Source: Collybiopsis luxurians FD-317 M1 (taxonomy: Eukaryota; Basidiomycota; Agaricomycetes; Agaricales; Omphalotaceae). Taken from it: 64,000 nt of DNA. Both the position numbers and the translations under genes were made by a program. The DNA lies in the NCBI GenBank assembly GCA_000827265.1, contig KN834822.1, positions 75,160 through 139,159 on the forward strand, read 5' to 3'. This document shows positions 1-10,652 of the stretch, in pieces; position 1 is the first letter of the stretch; each line of letters starts with the position of its first letter. The notes under the pieces are model-generated. The model ran no database searches. It saw only the letters and a list, made by a program, of their open reading frames with translations, and was not told the DNA's origin.

Positions 1-4
1 TCTA

Positions 5-528
5 GTGTTGGGCTCAGGTCGGGTTTGGGACTCCAAATCCTGACACGACCCAAACCCGACTCATGACCCAGACCCAAGGAGTCGGGTCCCAGGTACCCAA
101 CTTTACTGCACTCAGGTCATTGCTAAGGTCACAGCACAATCAATTGAATAAATTCCTAATGTTCATTGATTGTACTGTGACCATATACTATATGGTAATT
201 TTTTTCAATTGCACAAACTCATATACTATATGTGTTTGTGCAATTGGAATGAAAAATATGATGCTGGTGCCCACAATCAAAACTGAAGGCTATGATGTAA
301 TGAGATTTGGTTGAAATCTCATTACATCATAGTCTTTAACTCAACTAGAAGAACATTTTATGAGCAGTTTTCCCTCTTTTATAAAGAAAATATTACTCAA
401 CACTGCACTGGCCAGGTCATTTCAGGTCATCTCAGGTCAGTCAGGTCAGTGCTGGGTTGAATATTGTGACCCGGTACAAGGGTCCCGACCTGAAACCCGA
501 TGTGACCTAGCTGACCCAAGCCCACCAC
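5..528. mobile_element. Short TA-flanked terminal-inverted-repeat element (MITE-like)
   Basis: The first 16 bases (GTGTTGGGCTCAGGTC) match the reverse complement of the last 16 (513-528, GTGGTGGGCTTGGGTC) at 13 positions, and TA stands outside both ends (3-4 and 529-530). Inside are three hairpins: arms 18-29/49-60 (12 bp), 206-218/234-246 (13 bp) and 290-308/314-332 (19 bp perfect, 5-base loop), plus tandem TCAGGTCA-like units at 415-450. No credible protein is encoded. TA duplication with imperfect ends fits a non-autonomous Tc1/mariner-type element, but the family is inferred and no transposase is present. Confidence 0.6.
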
Positions 529-1037
529 TATATATAACACATAGCCAATAATATTTATTTATTCTCAATTTGTTAAGCACCCAAGGGAAAAACAGAAAGC
601 AGGCAACAGAATGTTGACATAATTAATTTATGTTCCATCACTGAAAAGTTTAGTTTACACACAGAAGAGACCTTACAAGCAAGGTGACTAAACTTAGATA
701 CCTGAGAAATTATGTAGAGGAGGCGATGAAATCTGTCAGCTAGATGCACAGTCTCATCAGATGTGACTGTTGAACTTCCTCCCTCGATTACCGTTTTGCA
801 CCCAGCCAGTATCTACATCTAATTCGACCCACCATCTCCACCTACCTATGACATTGGAAAGTGTCCCATCGTACGTCCTAACTCGCTGATGAACCACTGC
901 ATACGACTCCTGGTGCTTTGCACAGATTTTTCCCTCAAGCCCAAAGTCTCCAATTCGACAACTGCAACTTCATCGTTTCCACTCAACCTCTCGATGTTCG
1001 CTCTCCCACTCCGCCGGCAAGCTCGCCAGTCTTGTCT
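529..1037. other. Intergenic, upstream of the GYPLW-domain gene
   Basis: No coding region is supported here. The stretch should hold the promoter and 5' leader of the gene starting at 1038. The reading frame of that gene stays open upstream to about 918 but has no ATG before 1038, so an extra upstream exon cannot be excluded. Confidence 0.4.
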
Positions 1038-4000
1038 ATGCCTACCGTGGCTTTCCCCCATATAAACGAATCTCCTTCTGAGCTCTACGCGCGTACACTC
1101 CTAGTTGCAAAACGGGGTTATCCTTTATGGAAGCCAAAAGCCCAAGGAGCGCGCTTACCAGATGCCTACAAACGCGAGGGTGTTCACATCGGAGATGTCG
1201 GGATCTTGAATGAGTTTGGAGGATTCACGTATCTCTTCAACGTGTTTCACTCGCCAGATCATACAATTAACGCTGGAAGAGTCCCACCTAATTTCAAACC
1301 TCTTCCCTTCGATGAGTATCACGATGTTGAGGAGGTTCCGGAAGAATTTGAACAGGGCTCCCATGTGGCTAGCGAGACTTCTGAAGTTACCAAATGCAAT
1401 ATGTCATTCCTGCAAGGACAAAACCACATCCCGTACGCTTTCTAACCTCATACAAATATTTGTACCTGAATATCCTTTCACTACAGAGGAGTTCCGGAGG
1501 ATGTTGGCGCAGGATTATCCTTCGTCTCGTCTGCGGCCCAAGGCGCACTTCTCATATTACCGGAAGGAGCAAAGAGAATCGATCATCAACAATGGACTAC
1601 ACTCTACAACTACGTCGCGGAATGCGCACAGTCGTGGTATGACTTTGTCAATGGGGACCGAGACCAAGGGGGCCTAGCCAGGGGACTAGACGGAGGCCTT
1701 TATCTTGTCACTGGCTGCGATAAAGCACGCGCATGGGGTGTAGCGTCATTTAACAATGCAAGACCACTAGAACGCCAAGTACACCTAGACTTTGTGCCCA
1801 AGGGAACCGACAAAGTTGGAGGGATGCCAAGATACAGGTTTAGTAGATGTGATTATGCAGCAGCTTCAAGCGACACAGATGTTTCTGGACGACTATCGGG
1901 GTGTGTCTTTCTGCGCGGATTCAAAATTGCCGTCCGACAACACCCAAAAAATCCATTCCTTTCGGTTCCCGAAGTGACGTATATTTCAGATATGAATACT
2001 GGTGAATTAACGCCGCATATGAATGCAATATCGCAGTTCCGCCCACTCTCAGGAGGTTACACACAAAAAACAGTGGGTGTTCATAACGAGCCCACTGCTC
2101 CTTTTCGATATCAGGTAGGTTTGTGAGGGTCTATAGTCTTCTTGATCTCATTATATTCATCGCATATGATCAAAATTTTAGTTATACCATCCTTCGGATG
2201 TCATTAATAGATGGATCCTGGATAATGTAGGTTCTATTGCTTAAAAGTACTTCAATTGATTCAAATTTTCGATTCTAGCATGATGAAGTGAATATTGCCA
2301 TTACCCACGATGAGGATTGGGCTTCTATCATACACGGAGTTAGTATTCGGTTTGAGAAAGATGCACTTTTCTAACTTAAATCTACTCCGGTGTAAAATGA
2401 GAAGGAAATCCCAGGCGATACGCAATTGATAAGGGATATATGGAAGCACCTTAGAATCGTTAAATGCCAGTGTACGTCAGTCTTGTGCTTAGAAGAGCTC
2501 CCCATGAAGAATATTCACTTGTAGATGTTTCGTATGCATGCTTTCGTCGAGATGAAGATGAATCGCAGGAAGGCATGGATTCAAACAGCCCGACCCAGAC
2601 GTCGCATCATCTAGGCTTTCGAGCTGAAGATCAGACTATGTATCGACAAGTATTGCTAGATCAATTCAAAAATGAATTCAATTCTCGCCCCACTGACATT
2701 AAAAATAATGGGACTGCTGTTGTCTCGACAGGTACTGGTTCTCCCATGCATCAAGGTGTTTTGCTTTCGAACCATGAAGAAATCGGTACGGCCCTCCGTC
2801 TCCAGTTCCTCGTATCATTCTAATTCTTTGCCCTCAAAATCTCATATACTCGGACCCGCTTCCTGATCCTGGAATCCCCATGACCGCTCTTCTCTGTCTT
2901 TCGATCTGTCCCGGGATCATGGCCCGTCTTTTGCATCCAAATCACTTGGTCGCCCGCTCCTTCTTGACTCTAAATACTTATGTTCCTTGGACAGGGCTAC
3001 CTAGTCAATTTTCCACTCCCGCATTGTCTGACAGTCTTCTTTCTACACTCGGATCAACGGATAGCTTCCCAACTCCTGGTGAAAAGGAGCTTTCTACATC
3101 TAGAGTCAACGAGATAGCGTTACCGCATAATCCCTCCTTCAGTAATGACCTGCCTCTCTTCAATGCTAGTGGAAGGCAAGCGGAGGATCCACTACCTTGG
3201 TCGAGCACTTCCGTATGTATATCCTGGTGTTTCTCCCCCAACCATTTCACCTAAAAATTATTCTACTCAGACAACAGACAATACACAGAGCGAGACACAG
3301 TTAAGTCAACTGAATGTGGATGTCCAATTGGAGCTCTTTAGGAGTGCTCTGAGTCTCCCTTCAGCATCAACTGCAGGACCTTTTATTCCTCAGCCAATTT
3401 ACCGACCTCCCTTCGGCGATGTTCTTGAATGGAGTCACATTAATCTCAGTGCACCCATTTATTTTTGGATGGATAACCCATCAGAGTGTGGCATTGTACT
3501 TTCGGATGCACTCCACTCTCGTGTAAGACGACTCCACTCTCGTGTAAGACGACTCATGGATCGAGATCAGACTGTTTTCGAGGGTGTCCCGACCACCCGC
3601 ATTCGATTACAGGTAAGTACCCGTCATCTCAGATTCAACAAAAATGTGTATCAACCGATTGTTCTACTTTACTCTAGTGGCCCGGCTATGACCCATGGAG
3701 CCGGGCAATTCTTTCAAAAGATCTTCGTTCTCCTCCTGGTCCAATTACCAAAGCCAAGCTCGCCAAGAACATTGCAAAATGCGTCCAAAGATTTTTGCAG
3801 GTCGGTTCCCTTTCGATTTTTTCGTTCCTTTTCTGAATCACTTCGATTGCAGGAAAAACATAAGAAGTCCGCTGAAAACGTTGAATCTCGCTGGCCAGCC
3901 AGTGGAAGTGATCCAGGATCCACTCATATCAAGCTTGAAGACCTTATTCTAGTTAGCCTGCATAATGTATCGAAGGGCTCGTGGCAGCCACAACTGAGGC

Positions 4001-4188
4001 TTGCTCGTCCACTTTCCAGTTCACGAAAGAACCAATCAAGCGAACCTCATCCCGAGTTTTCCGCAGAGGGCCGGGGGATGTCAGGGTTGGAAACTGAGTA
4101 TAAAGATCCCTTCAATCACTCCCCAATAGCTTTCTATGAACCCGATTCCCCGGTTTTCGCTGGCAGCTCCAAAAGGTTTCACGCGTAG
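1038..4188 (+). CDS. Agaricomycete hypothetical protein with GYPLW/IGDVG N-terminal domain, multi-exon
   Basis: Function unknown. The N-terminal part contains RGYPLW, YKREGVHIGDVGIL and YLFNVF, followed by a block with ALLILPEGA, QQWTTLYNYVAECA and LYLVTGCDKARAWGVASF. This order matches a large family that I know only as hypothetical proteins in Agaricomycetes. A C-terminal block (WPGYDPWSRAI, ITKAKLAKNIAKCVQRF) is also typical of the group. Exons that keep frame: 1038-1432, 1487-2114, 2182-2226, 2279-2338, 2402-2471, from 2525, to 3212, 3271-3612, 3678-3800, 3853-4188; introns are 50-70 bp. Borders between about 2.7 and 3.0 kb were not resolved. The middle is Ser/Pro/Thr-rich and probably disordered. 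ATG 1038 is the first in-frame methionine. I see no signal peptide or membrane span, so a cytosolic or nuclear protein is the default inference. Confidence 0.75.
3511..3552 (+). repeat. 21-bp in-frame tandem duplication
   Basis: Two identical 21-base units (3511-3531 and 3532-3552) duplicate the residues HSRVRRL inside the exon 3271-3612. The frame is kept. The identity of the two units points to a very recent slippage or duplication event. Confidence 0.9.
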
Positions 4189-4456
4189 GATCATGTAGCA
4201 TACAGTTACTGTATCAGATGTCCGACTGTACCTTCTTTTCGCTAGATGTTCCACAGGTTGATAATATTTTAGTTGATTATATTGCTATAAGGTTTTCTGT
4301 AATCGCTGGATGCGTGGAGTAGGTTCTAATTAGTAATGCAAGCTACATCTGTACAATTATACAATAATCACATAGTCAGTGGAGTGCCGGAAAAGAGACA
4401 AATTTAGGAAACTAGGTATCGGTTTGAAAATTTTAATCCGAGTCGTGTGCTACAAC

Positions 4457-5428
4457 TCAATAGCGAACATAACTGTGACTTCTCGAGCGCCTGTGCCCGT
4501 GACCATGGTGGTGATGATGACGATGCCTTCTTGGAGAGGTATACACGACAACCGGAGCCTGCTGTGCCGGGGCGCTTACACCTGCAGCACCTCCGTATCC
4601 GGCGTACTGCATTTGCGGTTGACCTACGGCATACTGAGCTGCAGTAGAAGTAGACATTGGAGCACCGAGACCAGCTCCGAAACTTCCAACACCGCCGTAA
4701 CCCCCACCAAGACCTCCGTAACCACCCATACCGTTCCCGTAGCCTCCCATGCCGCCTCCGTAACCCCCCATACCACTTCCATACGCTCCAGCACCACCTC
4801 CGTATCCTCCACCATAACCTCCATTCTGCATCTGCGGCTGGGCAACAGCGGGAGCATAAGATGATGTCATAGCCGGTCCGGTTGTAGCGGTTGTAGCGTA
4901 AGGTTGAGGCCGAAGGAAGCTTAAACTGCGACTGCGCCGACCAAAAAGACCTCTGCCAGTCGTGGTAGTAGGCGCTGTGGTAGTATTTTCAACGGTAGTA
5001 GTCGGCATACCCGCAGCAGGTGCCGTAGTCACCGATGTAGTAGGGGCCACAGGAGCTGCAGCGGTGGATGGTATTGATGAGGCACCGAGAGGCATGCTAG
5101 TACCGACGGGGGTTACACCTGCAGACATCGCAGGGGCACCCACGACACCTGTAGACATCGCAGGAGCACCCATGGCACCTGCAGTAGGTACGACGGACGG
5201 AACTGTGTTATTCATAGGCGTTGCACCTCCAGTTTGTACCGTAACGGAGGGCGTAGAAGCCGTCGAGGCCGGAGAGATAGTGGAAGGTACGGGACTGCCA
5301 CGAACGGCCATCGTGCTGATGGGGGCCGTGGAAGACATTGCATCGCTACCGTTTGGAACCGTCGTTACAGTTGTGGTAGTAGGAGCAACTGCAGGTTGAA
5401 CGAATTCATTTCCAGGGATATATGACAT
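4457..5428 (-). CDS. Low-complexity protein: Thr/Ser/Ala/Pro-rich head, GYGGG-rich middle, His/Arg tail
   Basis: Single exon, 323 residues, ATG at 5428. Residues 1-155 are Thr/Ser/Ala/Pro-rich with repeats such as GAPAMSTGVV/GAPAMSAGV. A short basic patch (GLFGRRSRSLSFLRP) follows, then a segment of GGYGGGMGGYGNG-type repeats, and the end is RRHRHHHHHGHGHRRSRSHS. No folded domain, signal peptide or membrane span is visible. Composition is that of an intrinsically disordered, prion-like or RNA-associated protein; the RS/SR dipeptides could be phosphorylated or bind nucleic acid, but this is inference only. The opposite strand has a long open frame (4962-5399) that is a shadow of the biased composition. 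Confidence 0.7.
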   Translation of the reverse strand: MSYIPGNEFVQPAVAPTTTTVTTVPNGSDAMSSTAPISTMAVRGSPVPSTISPASTASTPSVTVQTGGATPMNNTVPSVVPTAGAMGAPAMSTGVVGAPAMSAGVTPVGTSMPLGASSIPSTAAAPVAPTTSVTTAPAAGMPTTTVENTTTAPTTTTGRGLFGRRSRSLSFLRPQPYATTATTGPAMTSSYAPAVAQPQMQNGGYGGGYGGGAGAYGSGMGGYGGGMGGYGNGMGGYGGLGGGYGGVGSFGAGLGAPMSTSTAAQYAVGQPQMQYAGYGGAAGVSAPAQQAPVVVYTSPRRHRHHHHHGHGHRRSRSHSYVRY

Positions 5429-5997
5429 AGTAGAGTACGCAATGGATCGAGGTCACTTTGTTTCGGTTCAGTGTAAGTTGGATTGAAAAATGCGGCTGAA
5501 ACCTCTTACCGTAAAGTTTAAGTAGGGATAGAAAGAAAGGAAAGCTGTGAAGGTGTGAGAGACGCTGGAGATTTATGGAAGATTAGGTGACGTGACGTAT
5601 TATCCGCGTCAAAACCAATTCATGAGCCTGACGAAAAGGCAAGCGCAGAACTGACGACAAGTTCGGTGGTTCTTCAAGTGAATACAACGGCTGCAACTTT
5701 GCAAGTTCCGGCAAAGGAGCTGAACTGTTTGGGGTGGTGTTCGAGAGCTTCAGGATTGATACTTGTGAGAAAAGGAACTTTTTCGAGATGGAGTGTGGAT
5801 GTTGCTCAAGATATTGAGAACCATAGCAATTAGGAAGACTGCGATCACTGGGCAGTCGAGTAAGAAAGAGGCCGTAACTTAAGCGCTCATATACTACGAG
5901 CGCTTATCTCACTCCCAGTGGCTCCACCGTCGGATCTGCACTCCAATAATCATTCTCTATACATCAGATCTATTTACGTTCATCGAATCCTCCGAGG
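5429..5997. other. Intergenic between two minus-strand genes
   Basis: No coding region seen. It should contain the promoter of the low-complexity gene (minus strand, starting at 5428) and the 3' flank of the secreted-protein gene. No recognisable repeat. Confidence 0.4.
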
Positions 5998-6549
5998 TTA
6001 CAGCTGGAAAATTGGCTCTTGAGAAAGTTTCCCCTGCTCATCCGTAGCCCAGATCCCTCCTGTGTGCCCATCTCTCGATATCTTCCCCAGGCAAGTATTC
6101 CGTGGTCCACACTTGGATGTTTGATCAAAAATGGTCATAAAGGAAAAGACTATCTGATTCTCTTTATCGACAAAGAAGTGAGAATCCTTCGTATATTGAC
6201 CGCCTTCCGTTGTGAAAGTTCCAAAAACCTTAGCTTGTTTGGCCCTGGAAAACATGCCAATTGTGATCCAGCGCTTGACATGATCGAAATCGTTCTTGGT
6301 TTTTATTGGATCCTCTTTCAAATCGAGCGATTCGCGCGTCAAAGGATTGATATGGCCAAGTTCAAAATCTAAGTCGACTTTGTCAGCTCCATGGCGCGAG
6401 TCCAACTGTAAGTGAAGACATGTCAGTCCTTGGCTATCCAGTTTATCCGAATCAAAGCTACGTACACGCAGGGGTTTGGCCGCAGACTCATGAACCAACC
6501 CAAGGAAAAGAACAAGGAAAGAACAAAACACAGAAAATAGGAAACGCAT
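5998..6549 (-). CDS. Small secreted protein, function unknown
   Basis: Single exon, 183 residues, ATG at 6549. The first about 24 residues form a classic signal peptide: basic start, hydrophobic core FLVLFLGLV, and a likely cleavage site after ESAA. The mature part is about 160 residues, charged, with only three cysteines (LTCLHL and KCGPRNTC). I recognise no domain. The CGPRNTC pair could form a small disulfide loop. Size and secretion fit the broad class of fungal small secreted proteins; a role in host or substrate interaction would be guesswork. It lies tail to head with the low-complexity gene on the same strand. Confidence 0.75.
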   Translation of the reverse strand: MRFLFSVFCSFLVLFLGLVHESAAKPLRVRSFDSDKLDSQGLTCLHLQLDSRHGADKVDLDFELGHINPLTRESLDLKEDPIKTKNDFDHVKRWITIGMFSRAKQAKVFGTFTTEGGQYTKDSHFFVDKENQIVFSFMTIFDQTSKCGPRNTCLGKISRDGHTGGIWATDEQGKLSQEPIFQL

Positions 6550-7745
6550 GGAACCTAAGCGGATATTATCGGGAGAGGGAAGAGCAAGGACGAGTCGAAA
6601 TTTTTCTTTGAACCAGCAAAGGGAAGGCGAACTCGGAACGCAAACTTGTCTAGCAAGTCGAGATGTTTGCTCTTCGCCGTTACGGTCTATTTAAATATTT
6701 TGGTACAGCCCTCCGAGCCAATAGTGGGCGGCAGCCACCTCTCCATAACAGATTTACCGATATCTGAAACGGGCGCACCTTCCGATGTTGGGTCCTCGGT
6801 CGGGCATTACGTCAGTGGTACTTTTCCAATCTTCATAGATGCCTTCGACACACCCCGTCTACCTATGGCATGGCAGCGCGTTATTTACTCTGTTAGACCA
6901 GTCTTTCGTCCCAAAGAAAGCAGAGCAGTACCAGAATCCAAGAGGAAGTCGTACTTGGAAAAAAAAAATCGGTCAACCATTTTCAAAACACTTCCTAGTT
7001 ATAATTCAAATTTCCGGTACAGCATTCCCATCCAAGCGAAACACGAACGTTTCAAAACTCGTCCCAAAAATAAGAGAGACGGAAGGTTCTTTACACGATC
7101 GCCGACTAAAAGCAAAATTTGACGGGAAATGGGTAGTAAAAGGAGATTCTTCTACTCTCTCGGTACCGTGAGTCTAACTCCAGGTCATCTCACTTCAGCT
7201 GGGGCAGATACCGTGTTTTTTTGTCTCTCTTCTGCGAGAGACATACGGAAAGTCTTCCATCTTTTGTTTGCGTCGAATTTCCTGAGGAAATTCAACGCAA
7301 AGCACAAGCCGATATAGACTCTGTCGTTGACAATCAGCGACTACACACTTATCAAAATAGGACATACATGTCCAAGACCTCGTCCGAGAAGTACACAGAT
7401 GGAAGACTTATTACAGATGCGGATGATTTAAGAATCAGATTTTAAACTTGAAACCTTGGGTCGCCGTGCTTCAGCAGACCGAGTTTGCAGAATTTCAGGA
7501 AGGATAGAAAATGTCGTGAGCTATTATTATTCTGCCTCCCATGCGTTCGCGTCGTGTCGCGTAAGATATTACTCTCGCGCCGAAATCACGTGTGGACCTG
7601 AGCGTATCCTAAAGCAAACTGGCGATATACAGCGAGAAATCAAAATATCATTCCATTAACCTAATTGACTATCATAAAAGTATCCAAAACTCAGTGAAGA
7701 GCTCGGAAGTCCCAGTAAAATCGTACATGTTCAGATCCTCATACT
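6550..7745. other. Intergenic, 1.2 kb without a supported gene
   Basis: The open frames here (for example 6646-7122 on plus) lack an ATG start or show no protein-like composition. A short palindrome lies at about 7273-7295. I see no transposon ends. The left part probably holds the promoter of the secreted-protein gene at 6549. Confidence 0.35.
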
Positions 7746-9711
7746 TCACCGAGCAGAATCGTTGGACGGTCTTCTCCGGCGAACCATTTTGTTTTTAGGA
7801 GCTATGTTCTGGGATGTCCTCTTGACAGCGGGTGCTCCAGTAGCAGCAGGAGCAGTTGGTGTCCACATACCGTCATTGAATGTGTGAGTCGGAGTGGTTG
7901 CACTAGCGGAGGATATGGTTGCGGAAGGAACGTATTGACTCGACGCGGATACCGGGGGAGTAAAGGCCCCCAAATCGGCGGCAGTGGAAGCTCCCGTACC
8001 CGCAGCAGTGGCAGCTCCCGTACCGACGGTAGCGGAAGCCCCCGCACCCGCAGCAGTGGCAGCCCCCGTACCAGCGGTAGCGGAAGCCCCCGTACCCGCG
8101 ACAGTGGCAACCCCCGTACCAGCGGTAGCAGAAGCTCCCGTACCAGCGGCAGAAGCCGCGGATCCAGCACCAGCAGATCCTCCAGTCACTGCACTTATCC
8201 ATGCAGAGTCGGCGTCTAAATGAAAAATAATTAGCCAACGGCATAGACAAAGTAAGCCGCAAGCTTACCTGGATATTCCCATGCCATGACCCCAGCGCCT
8301 GACCATCACGCGCATTAGCTACTGGAGCGAAGAACACGCAATAATCAAACTCACTCCATCCTTTAGCTTGGGCTTGAGTGACGCATTGACTCAGGGTGCT
8401 GGTATCCATTTGCCCGTTGGTCGCATCAGCTGTTGCAGCCGGTTTTCCGATGACGATTTTATTAAGATCAAAGCCGTTGGCCTCGATTTCGAAAACGGAA
8501 GATTTGGGATTGCTGCTAGAAGAAGCGGTAAGGAGGCCGCCACAAGTGGTGTATTCCGATGCACCCTCTGCAAATTGATCAACAACTGTTCGGGTTTCAA
8601 AGGCAACATCAATGAAATGCACTTACGATTGTAGAATTGAGTGTTATACTGGATCAAAGACGGTTAGACCAGACCCTATATCAACCTGGAGCTAATACGT
8701 TACTCACCCAATTAATTTGGCTACCGACTTGTTTATTGACTGTTACATACGCTCCCGACGTCCATTGATTACCGGAACCCATCCATGGAGCCATAGCTGT
8801 AAGAAATTAAGGCGTTATATAGCAGCTCCGACACGACGTATGGAGTACTCACGAGCGTGTGTAAGAATATACTGGCCCTGGGGCAATTCAGCACGCAGAG
8901 CGTTGGTAAAATCGACAAGCCACTGCTCAGCTTCGCCGTCTGCCTTATTCATAGCAGCAAGGTCCTCGTAATCAACGTCTTGACCAGATGAGAAAGCTTT
9001 CACACAGGACTTTTAGAAGAACTCACCGAGGCCATCAACGTCGTACTGTTTAACCCACGCAGCCATAGTAGACGCAAGTTGCTTCGCATCTTTCCCACTT
9101 GTCGTCGGTGTTTCGGTGGACCCAAATGCGGAGACGAGGAGTTTAATACCAGCGGCCTCGTATTCTTGCTTGATCGTCGAACGCTGAGAAGCTGACAGTT
9201 GCTGCCATGCCAAAGCCATGTCTGCCGCTCCGGTGCTGAGGATGAAAGACATGATGCTGTATCGATCATACGGGTATGAACTAATTGAGCTTGGCTCGTC
9301 AAAGTATTCAGGGGAAACTTACACAACATTGAATCCCTAACGTTCAATTAATGAGTACCTGGATCGATTGCTTAAGGAATACACGAACCTTTATCTGATT
9401 AACGGCAGGTGCGGGATCAGGACCTTGAATTCTCGTTAATCAGTGTATGCCCTCGGATAGTCGAGATCTGTTTGAAATTCACCTTTATCCGTGTAAACCA
9501 CATACCAAGGCCCACTGCCTCCGGAACCGCTTCTAGTGATAATGGAGTCAGACACGGAGCTCCTGACCTCTGTTACAGACGATGAATCGGCAGTGGGAAC
9601 TGTGTTGAGGCTTATTACTCTCCTCACCCGGGGTACCGGAGCCGCTAGGACGATGGAGGTGCACAGGATACCAAAAATAGCTGCCGCAAGGAAGTTGACT
9701 GATGAACGCAT
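7746..9711 (-). CDS. Secreted glycoside hydrolase family 18 (chitinase-type) protein with Ala/Gly/Thr tail
   Basis: Ten exons: 9483-9711, 9389-9423, 9323-9336, 9027-9256, 8853-8978, 8708-8796, 8627-8648, 8355-8567, 8269-8298, 7746-8215; all borders are GT...AG and the frame holds, giving 485 residues. The first about 24 residues are a signal peptide ending in LAAPVP. GH18 landmarks: YVVYTDK, GFNVV.MSFIL, then the catalytic DxxDxDxE as D167-GLDVDYE174, created across the 8978/9027 junction, with Glu174 as the proton donor. Further family motifs are THAPMAPWM, QINWYNTQFYNQGASEYTTC, and the late GVMAWEYPDADSAWI with the conserved Trp at the substrate floor. After about residue 345 comes a 130-residue Ala/Gly/Thr-rich repeat tail ending in a basic RRRR patch. 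Expected role: hydrolysis of chitin or related N-acetylglucosamine polymers outside the cell or in the wall. The tail is probably a glycosylated linker or wall-associated segment (inference). Confidence 0.92.
7975..8175 (-). repeat. GC-rich coding minisatellite in the chitinase tail
   Basis: Units of about 36 bp (two 18-bp half units) encode variations of GTGASATAGTGAATAAG. The repeats lie in frame in the last exon. They are a coding repeat, not a regulatory or CRISPR array. Confidence 0.8.
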
Positions 9712-10652
9712 CTCGGACTGGATTATGAATGAGAGAATCGAAACGATACTTGATTCCTGATGTCGATGGAAATGGGCCTGCCAGATTGTTTGTAGGAAGG
9801 ACGATGTCGAATGGACCAGCCAAGATGGGTGGAACCTGCCACAGAGCGTGAAAACAGACTAGGAACTTAGCCTACGGATGATCAACAACCGCTGAAAAGG
9901 TGGTTTTTTTACGATCGACGTCTTTTTATATGGTTCAACATGTGCATCGCTACTTCGTTTCATGCATCCCGAGCTTCCGGATTGAACCTATACTTTAAAC
10001 CGCCTTGCGGTTCATATTTGCAGTGTCACGTCCGATTCCGAAGCCTAAAATTTAACCCAAATCCTGATTTCTCCGTTCAGAAAGGAATCCCAAGCTTAAT
10101 TATGCATCGAGCTTGTGAAAGAATATTTGAAAATCTAGAGGAATATCGGGGAGAAATCTTTGCACAGAACTGCGGGAAGGTAATATGATTTCCGGTGTTC
10201 TTTAGCCAGGTGTCGTCATAATTATTAGCACAGATAATGGCCGTGGGTGGGGAGGGGAACGGCCGGCATCTGATTTGAGGCGGTTCCTTGGCGTTGAGAG
10301 AGACTTGAGGGAGAGTGGGGTCCAACTCTTGGCCGACTTAGAGGAAGACTCAAAGGTCCAAGCATACAGCTCACGTGAGCATAAAGGAATTCCCAAATTT
10401 CGGCACGCCGGCAACTTGGGTGTTTGTGGTAGGCCCGTTGCTGATTCTTCTTGTGCACTGACTCTTTGATGCACTGATTCCTTGATGCTCGCCATCCAGC
10501 TTGATCTTCGAGCCTGTTGCAGTTATTAATAGGCTAAGTACTACTTCAGTATTAGTCGAACTCCACTTACCATTCATTCCTTCCTTCTGCTTGACGCAAC
10601 TACTCTTTCGTTCTGCATCCCGGAGTTGTTCTTCGACATAGAGCTGCCCTGA
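9712..10652. other. Intergenic between divergent genes
   Basis: Chitinase (minus, starts 9711) and the small membrane protein (plus, starts 10653) diverge here, so the stretch should contain both promoters. Short open frames at 9940-10577 have no recognisable product. The last about 70 bases are duplicated upstream of the second membrane-protein copy (about 11879-11967). Confidence 0.4.

Noticed and set aside
63..551. Two short plus-strand frames at the window start
   Set aside because: They lie in hairpins and repeats of the TIR element and have repeat-like composition.
918..1037. Upstream extension of the GYPLW-domain gene
   Set aside because: The frame is open but the apparent start at 918 is TTG; the first ATG is 1038, just before the conserved domain.
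4962..5399. 145-codon plus-strand frame opposite the low-complexity gene
   Set aside because: A shadow of the biased Thr/Ala/Pro codons on the minus strand; no independent evidence.
6646..7122. 158-codon plus-strand frame
   Set aside because: Begins with TTG, no in-frame ATG near the start, no domain, no splice or family support.
7984..8223. Regular repeats resembling a CRISPR-like or satellite array
   Set aside because: They are in-frame coding repeats of the chitinase tail in a eukaryotic genome.
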